Positions 1-4,180 of a stretch of 6,215 bases of DNA are shown in pieces. The stretch covers positions 1-6,215 of the forward strand of contig JACCRD010000127.1 of NCBI GenBank assembly GCA_013813755.1, given 5' to 3'. Both the position numbers and the translations under genes were made by a program. This DNA is from Acidobacteriota bacterium. Lineage in GTDB: Bacteria > Acidobacteriota > Blastocatellia > Pyrinomonadales > Pyrinomonadaceae. The notes beneath the pieces were generated by a model. The model made no database searches, was not told where the DNA came from, and saw nothing but the letters and a program-made list of their open reading frames with translations. The first letter of the stretch is position 1, and every line of letters starts with the position of its first letter.

Positions 1-1674
1 ACAGATACATTAAATAATATATTTGAGAGAAGCGGTAATTATAAAGTTCCCGATTTTCAACGCGACTATTCGTGGAAGGAAGAACAATGGGAAGATTTAT
101 GGGATGACATTTCTGCTATTAGAGACAATAAAAATCCCGTTCATTATATGGGAGCAATTGTCTTACAAGATTCAAAAGACAAGAATTTAACTGTAATAGA
201 TGGACAACAAAGATTAGCTACTCTTAGTATTATTGCTTTAGCAATAATAAAAAGAATTCGTGATTTAGTAGATAGTGAAATTGATGAAGATAATAATAAA
301 AAAAGAATAGGGCTTTTGATGACAAAATATATAGGTGAGAAAGAACCTGTCTCACTTCACTACTCTAAAAAACTCACTCTAAATGAAAATAACGAACAAT
401 TTTACTCTAGCTTTTTAGCTGAACTTAAATCACCACCTAGTCCGCGCTCTTTATCTTCTTCTGACAAATTACTGAACACAGCTTTTACTTTCTTTTACAA
501 AAAAATTAAAGAGGAATTTGATGAAAATTCTGGAGGAGAAGCTCTAGCCGATTTATTAATGAATCAAATTGCAGAAAAATTAACTTTTATTCAAATTGTG
601 GTTGAAGATGAAGTTAATGCTTACACAGTTTTTGAAACTCTTAATTCAAGGGGAATTGAGCTTGGAACTTCAGATTTGTTGAAAAACTATTTGCTTTCGC
701 TGACTGCTGATAGTGATGAAGATAAAAAGCAAGCTAAAGAACAGTGGCACCGAATAACTAATTTAATTGACTTAAAAGAATTTCCTAACTTTCTGAGATA
801 TTATTGGCATTCCCGTTATGAAACTATTCGTAAAGAACAGTTATACAAAGCTCTAAGAAATTCAATTAAAACAAAAGTTGAAGCTTTTACTTTGCTTGAT
901 GAGTTAGAAAAATATTCTGACATTTATATTGCACTTAGTAATTCAAATGATGGTAAATGGAATGAAAATCCAGAAATACAAATGAAAATTAAAGAGTTGA
1001 AATTGTTTGGTGTCAGACAATGGATACCACTTTTAATGGTTTCCTATTTTAACTTACCAATAGCTGACTTCTCGAAAATTTTAACTTTTTGTTCAATGAT
1101 TGCGTTCAGATATAACGTGATTGGAAATTTAGACCCAAAAAGACAAGAAAGAGTTTTTCATTTAGCTGCGAAAAAAGTTTATGAGAAGAAAATTAATTCA
1201 GTATCCAAAATAGCTGGAGAATTAAAATCTATTTATAGAAGTGATGAAGCATTTTCGAATGACTTCAAACTTAAAAATGTAGTCGTGAAGAAAAATTCTA
1301 AACTTGCAAGGTATATTTTATTTTCTATCGAAAATCAAAAGTCTGGAATGAGTTTGAATTTTGAAACTGATAATGGAACGATTGAACATATTTTACCAGA
1401 AAATGCGCCGAAAGAATGGGAGAGCTTTGTTCCACAAAATAAGCACGGTGAATTAGTTAACAGGTTAGGAAATTTGACCCTACTTGAAACCAAAAAGAAT
1501 AAAGAAAGTGGAACTAAACCCATCGAAGATAAATTTAAAATTTACAAACAAAGTCAATACAAAATGACAAAAGAAATAAATTCTACTAAATGGACAGAAG
1601 AAGAAATTGCAAAACGACAAGAAAAACTAGCGAATACTGCTAAAAGTGTTTGGAAAATTACACAGTTGTCTTAG
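1..1674 (+). CDS. DUF262/DUF1524 GmrSD-like nuclease, 5' partial
   Basis: The reading frame is open from base 1, so the gene starts upstream; the first ATG inside the window (148) is internal because conserved DUF262 sequence lies before it. Numbering from the first codon in the window, VPDFQRDYSW is at 16-25, VIDGQQRLATL at 65-75 and VFETLNSRG at 210-218. These are hallmarks of DUF262, a ParB/sulfiredoxin-like fold in which the DGQQR motif is tied to nucleotide hydrolysis in GmrS-type proteins. The C-terminal third has the DUF1524 His-Me finger nuclease signature: IEHILP with H463, then LGNLTLL with N491 and a further N500. Single-chain proteins of this architecture belong to the GmrSD/type IV restriction group, whose characterised members cut modified phage DNA in the cytoplasm; the target here is unknown. 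Probably only about 5-15 residues are missing. It ends with two TAG codons in tandem. Codon use is strongly AT-rich, unlike the downstream genes, suggesting horizontal transfer. Confidence 0.93.
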   Translation, partial: TDTLNNIFERSGNYKVPDFQRDYSWKEEQWEDLWDDISAIRDNKNPVHYMGAIVLQDSKDKNLTVIDGQQRLATLSIIALAIIKRIRDLVDSEIDEDNNKKRIGLLMTKYIGEKEPVSLHYSKKLTLNENNEQFYSSFLAELKSPPSPRSLSSSDKLLNTAFTFFYKKIKEEFDENSGGEALADLLMNQIAEKLTFIQIVVEDEVNAYTVFETLNSRGIELGTSDLLKNYLLSLTADSDEDKKQAKEQWHRITNLIDLKEFPNFLRYYWHSRYETIRKEQLYKALRNSIKTKVEAFTLLDELEKYSDIYIALSNSNDGKWNENPEIQMKIKELKLFGVRQWIPLLMVSYFNLPIADFSKILTFCSMIAFRYNVIGNLDPKRQERVFHLAAKKVYEKKINSVSKIAGELKSIYRSDEAFSNDFKLKNVVVKKNSKLARYILFSIENQKSGMSLNFETDNGTIEHILPENAPKEWESFVPQNKHGELVNRLGNLTLLETKKNKESGTKPIEDKFKIYKQSQYKMTKEINSTKWTEEEIAKRQEKLANTAKSVWKITQLS

Positions 1675-1710
1675 TAGATTTTATCTGACATTAATTTTTA
1701 TCCCTTTTAC

Positions 1711-3486
1711 TTATTTCGCCCACTCATCCGCGATTTTGACATCAACTTTTACCGGAACTTTGCTGATATATTCTTCGCCCGCCGCGCACATTGCTTTTTC
1801 CAGTTTGTCGGCTGTGCTTTCGGCTTCTGAGGCGTCGGCTTCGAGGATAACTTCGTCGTGGACGATGTTGACGAGACGAGCCGATGTTCCGTTCATTTCG
1901 CGGTGCAGAAGATGCAGAGCGCGTTTTAGAATGTCGGCGCTCGTTCCCTGAATCGGCATATTTTTGCCGTTTCTCTGCGCGAGCGAAATCGCTTTGCGGT
2001 CGTCTTCGTCGTAGCGGAAACGCATCATTCTGCCCGAAGCGGTTCGCGCCGTGCGGTCAGTTACGACTTTTCGGGCGGCGTCTCTGAGCCAAGCGTCGAG
2101 ACCGCGATAGGTGGCGAAATAGCGGCGCATAATATCTTCGGCGTCCGTCTGTTTTAAGCCTGTCATCATTGCAAAGCGCTGCGAGCCGATACCGTAAACG
2201 ACGCCAAAATTTAAGCGTTTGGCGAACGAGCGTTGGTCTGGAGTAACGTCTTCGGGCTTGACATTGAAGACTTGCGCGGCGGCGGTGGTGTGGAAATCTT
2301 CGCCGGAGAGAAAGGCGTTGATGAAATTTTGGTCATTGGAAAATTCGGCTAAAATTCTCAGCTCGACTTGTGAATAATCGGCGATAATGAGTTTTTTTCC
2401 GTCACCTGCACGAAAACAGCGGCGATAATTTTCTTCGTGCGGAATCTGCTGAATATTCGGTTTTGAACACGAAAATCTGCCGGTTGGCGCGCCGATCTGG
2501 CGAAAGTCAGAGTGGATTCTGCCGGTTTTTGACTGGATAAATTCCAGAATGTTTTCCCCGAAACTCGAAAGAGATTTTGCCACGCCGCGGTATTCGAGGA
2601 GTTTGGCGACGACCGGATATTCGAGCGCGAGCGGCTGCAATTGCCAACCGCGCGTTGTTTCGGGAACGGGAACGCCGAGGTTTTTGAGCGCGTCGGTGAC
2701 TTGAGTCTGCGAGTCGAGGTTGATTTCAGTCATCCCGAAAAGCGACGCCTGCGCGACGCCCGCCGAAAGCATCTGCTGGAGTTCGAGTGCAACTTTTGAT
2801 TGTGAAATTTTTACTCGTTCAAGTTGCTCGCGCCAACGCGCTTCGTCCAGATAAAAACCGTTGAGTTCCATTGCGGCAATCGGCACAATGCAGTCGAATT
2901 CCAGTTTCGCCACCTGAATCAAGCCATCAGCTTTTAATTTTTCGATAATTTTTTCGCGCAAAGGAACCATCGTCGCGGCGTCTCTGGCGGCATATTCGAT
3001 TAGCGATTGCGACAGTTCCGACGCGCTCCAATCGCTGACTTGTTCAGATTTGTCGAGTTCGGTGCTGAGAAAATAGCTAGTCACTTCAGCCAGCGAATGG
3101 CGTCTGTCCTGGTCGCCTGCGGCAATTAATTGGCTGGCGAGAAGCGTGTCGAAAACGCCGCCGATTTCGACATCTAAATGATGCAAAATCCATTTGGCGT
3201 CAAATTTGGCATTGTGCGCGATTTTGATTGGTTTCGGAGCGGAGAGAAGCTCTCGAAGCGGCGCGAGTTCCAGAGATGTTCGCAAACTTTCTCGCTCGGC
3301 AAACGGTTTCAAATCTATAACCTGCGTTTCCCTGCCGGTGCTTAATTGGATGAGGCGTATTTCTCCTTCATACGGATCGAGCGCGGTTGTTTCAGTGTCG
3401 AATCCTAAAAAATCTTCCGTTTTTAACTGGTCGCACGCTTTTTGCAAAGTCTGCGCGTCGGTGATGAGCTGAAAATAAATTTCCAT
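1711..3486 (-). CDS. polA: Family A DNA polymerase with 3'-5' exonuclease, no 5' nuclease domain
   Basis: This 591-residue protein is almost exactly the size of the Klenow part of E. coli Pol I. The N-terminal DnaQ-like proofreading domain has all sites: D30/E32 in FDTE (Exo I), D96 in HNAKFD (Exo II), and Y165/D169 in YAARD (Exo III). The polymerase domain has TGRFS...PNIQQIP at 335-349, motif A DYSQVELR with D370/E375, motif B with R419, K423, F427 and Y431 (the O-helix positions R754/K758/F762/Y766 of E. coli), R505/N509/Q513, and motif C HDE at 543-545. Phe at 427 is the usual type that discriminates against dideoxynucleotides. It should fill gaps in repair or replication, but RNA primer removal would need a separate FEN or RNase H. 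I chose the ATG at 3486: the frame stays open to an ATG at 3573, but those 29 extra codons translate an intergenic heptamer repeat and resemble no polymerase sequence. No strong Shine-Dalgarno is visible. The gene ends in TAA, converging with the DUF262 gene 36 bases away. The polA symbol denotes the family; a full-length Pol I may exist elsewhere. Confidence 0.96.
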   Translation of the reverse strand: MEIYFQLITDAQTLQKACDQLKTEDFLGFDTETTALDPYEGEIRLIQLSTGRETQVIDLKPFAERESLRTSLELAPLRELLSAPKPIKIAHNAKFDAKWILHHLDVEIGGVFDTLLASQLIAAGDQDRRHSLAEVTSYFLSTELDKSEQVSDWSASELSQSLIEYAARDAATMVPLREKIIEKLKADGLIQVAKLEFDCIVPIAAMELNGFYLDEARWREQLERVKISQSKVALELQQMLSAGVAQASLFGMTEINLDSQTQVTDALKNLGVPVPETTRGWQLQPLALEYPVVAKLLEYRGVAKSLSSFGENILEFIQSKTGRIHSDFRQIGAPTGRFSCSKPNIQQIPHEENYRRCFRAGDGKKLIIADYSQVELRILAEFSNDQNFINAFLSGEDFHTTAAAQVFNVKPEDVTPDQRSFAKRLNFGVVYGIGSQRFAMMTGLKQTDAEDIMRRYFATYRGLDAWLRDAARKVVTDRTARTASGRMMRFRYDEDDRKAISLAQRNGKNMPIQGTSADILKRALHLLHREMNGTSARLVNIVHDEVILEADASEAESTADKLEKAMCAAGEEYISKVPVKVDVKIADEWAK

Positions 3487-3517
3487 ATTCGTTCGAGAAA
3501 ATAACTTTTTTATCAAT

Positions 3518-3546
3518 GGTAAACGGTAAACGACAAATGGTAAATG
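3518..3546 (-). repeat. Heptameric tandem repeat array 1
   Basis: On the plus strand the bases read as four 7-base units, GGTAAAC, GGTAAAC, GACAAAT and GGTAAAT, followed by G. The preceding seven bases (TATCAAT) are a weaker fifth unit. The type is that of the short tandemly repeated repetitive (STRR) heptamers known from cyanobacterial intergenic DNA; similar runs occur in other phyla. The array lies directly upstream of the polymerase start, and its presence argues against the longer in-frame start at 3573. Confidence 0.75.
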
Positions 3547-3653
3547 CCGGACGCGCTTAAAAAAGTCAACCATTTACATTATTGATCACCGCTAAAATCA
3601 TTTTTTACGGCGGCTTTGATGCGGCGAATTTAAGGAAAATTTTACTTGAGTTC

Positions 3654-3695
3654 GTCAATCGTCAATTGTCAATCGTCATTTACCATTTACCAATT
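3654..3695 (+). repeat. Heptameric tandem repeat array 2
   Basis: Exactly six 7-base units with no spacer: GTCAATC, GTCAATT, GTCAATC, GTCATTT, ACCATTT, ACCAATT. The units belong to the same family as array 1 but in the opposite orientation: CATTTACCATTT at 3677-3688 is the perfect reverse complement of AAATGGTAAATG at 3535-3546. A further degenerate copy, GTCAACC ATTTACA, lies between the arrays at 3565-3578. Confidence 0.8.
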
Positions 3696-3714
3696 GCTAT
3701 TTTTAACTTATACT
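3686..3714 (+). promoter_or_regulatory. Candidate sigma-70 promoter for rng
   Basis: TTTACC at 3686-3691 (4 of 6 matches to TTGACA) is 17 bases from TATACT at 3709-3714 (5 of 6 matches to TATAAT). The -35 part falls inside heptamer array 2. Transcription would start near 3721 and give the ribonuclease mRNA a leader of about 460 bases. Such boxes arise by chance in AT-rich DNA, so this is only a candidate. Confidence 0.3.
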
Positions 3715-3872
3715 ATGCGAGGTTTGCTTGAAGATTAAAGGAATTTTAATCGAATCGAAAAGCAGACGCTAGAGGATTCCAGGAATTTTTCACATTGATT
3801 TGGATTTACTGAAAGAGAAATTTAAGATAGGTTTGAGCGCGATGAGAAAGAATTTTTTGCGCTCCCTGTTTG

Positions 3873-3900
3873 AAAAAGCGATTTATTTTTATCGTTTTTT
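3873..3900 (+). other. AU-rich hairpin, possible weak terminator/attenuator
   Basis: AAAAAGCGAT (3873-3882) can pair with ATCGTTTTTT (3891-3900) over 10 pairs, one of them G-U, around an 8-base loop. The 3' arm ends in six Ts, and on the opposite strand the structure also ends in a T-run, so it could act in either direction. Only two G-C pairs support it, so the stem is weak. If the promoter near 3700 is real, this hairpin would lie in the ribonuclease leader. Confidence 0.3.
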
Positions 3901-3901
3901 G

Positions 3902-3940
3902 CCGGAAACTGAGACCCTTGCGTGATAAAACTTAAAGTTC
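3902..3940 (+). repeat. Degenerate direct repeat, copy 1
   Basis: From 3910 the sequence TGAGACCCTTG is followed by GTG, TAAAA and TTAAAGTTC, and it is preceded by CCGG. The second copy, 106 bases downstream, keeps the same order of blocks. Aligned without gaps over 32 bases the copies agree at 21. The function is unknown; a duplicated leader element or binding site is possible, and chance similarity is not excluded. Confidence 0.35.
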
Positions 3941-4010
3941 CGATTGTTTTGGAAATCACTTTCGAAAACAAAATAAAACAATTTAAAAACGCAAAATTCG
4001 CTCGCTAAAT

Positions 4011-4046
4011 CCGGGTCAGAGCCTTGGTGTGTAAAATTTCAAGTCC
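4011..4046 (+). repeat. Degenerate direct repeat, copy 2
   Basis: This copy reads CCGG, TCAGAGCCTTG, GTGTG, TAAAA and TTTCAAGTCC, matching copy 1 at 3902-3940 in block order. It lies about 140 bases before the ribonuclease start, within the putative mRNA leader. Confidence 0.35.
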
Positions 4047-4100
4047 AAAGCGTTCGCCTTCCGAAAAATCTTCAAACGCCCCAAATTAGACAAGAGTTCA

Positions 4101-4163
4101 GGGAGTCCGGAGAGACAAATAAAAATTTTAATTGACTCACAACTATAAACTCTCCAGACTCTC
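4101..4163 (+). promoter_or_regulatory. Long stem-loop in rng leader, just before the start codon
   Basis: Bases 4101-4114 (GGGAGTCCGGAGAG) pair with 4150-4163 (CTCTCCAGACTCTC) over 14 positions, with a single C-A mismatch (4108/4156) and one G-U pair (4102/4162). The 35-base loop is AT-rich. The stem ends 17 bases before the ATG at 4181, leaving only a weak Shine-Dalgarno-like AAGAAAA exposed. The position suggests control of translation or of mRNA decay of the ribonuclease by its own product; that role is inferred by analogy with the rne leader of E. coli, which differs in sequence. Confidence 0.6.
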
Positions 4164-4180
4164 AAAGCTTTAAGAAAAAT

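Larger units (their letters stand above)
3487..4180. other. Divergent intergenic region between polA-like gene and rng
   Basis: This 694-base stretch has no convincing protein gene. It contains two heptamer arrays in opposite orientation, a possible promoter firing toward the ribonuclease, an AU-rich hairpin, a degenerate direct repeat pair and a long stem just before the ribonuclease start; each is listed separately. The rest is AT-rich and shows no tRNA or recognisable riboswitch to the eye. No clear -35/-10 pair was found for the polymerase on the minus strand. The unusual length for a divergent spacer suggests a long 5' leader for the ribonuclease or an unannotated small RNA. Confidence 0.7.

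Noticed and set aside
1675..1710. Bidirectional terminator between the convergent genes
   Set aside because: The 36 bases contain T-rich runs but no inverted repeat that could form a stem.
3518..3695. CRISPR array
   Set aside because: The units are 7 bases long and directly adjacent, with no spacers of uniform length.
3715..3738. Seven-codon frame starting at the ATG after TATACT
   Set aside because: The ATG lies right at the -10 box, upstream of the expected transcription start, and the peptide is only seven residues long.
3776..3786. ATTCC-A-GGAAT palindrome as an operator
   Set aside because: A single 11-base dyad in AT-rich DNA is expected by chance, and no second copy or regulator gene supports it.
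4132..4149. TTGACT and TATAAA as a promoter close to the ribonuclease gene
   Set aside because: Only 6 bases separate the boxes, far too few for a sigma-70 promoter, and no other -35 sits 16-18 bases before TATAAA.
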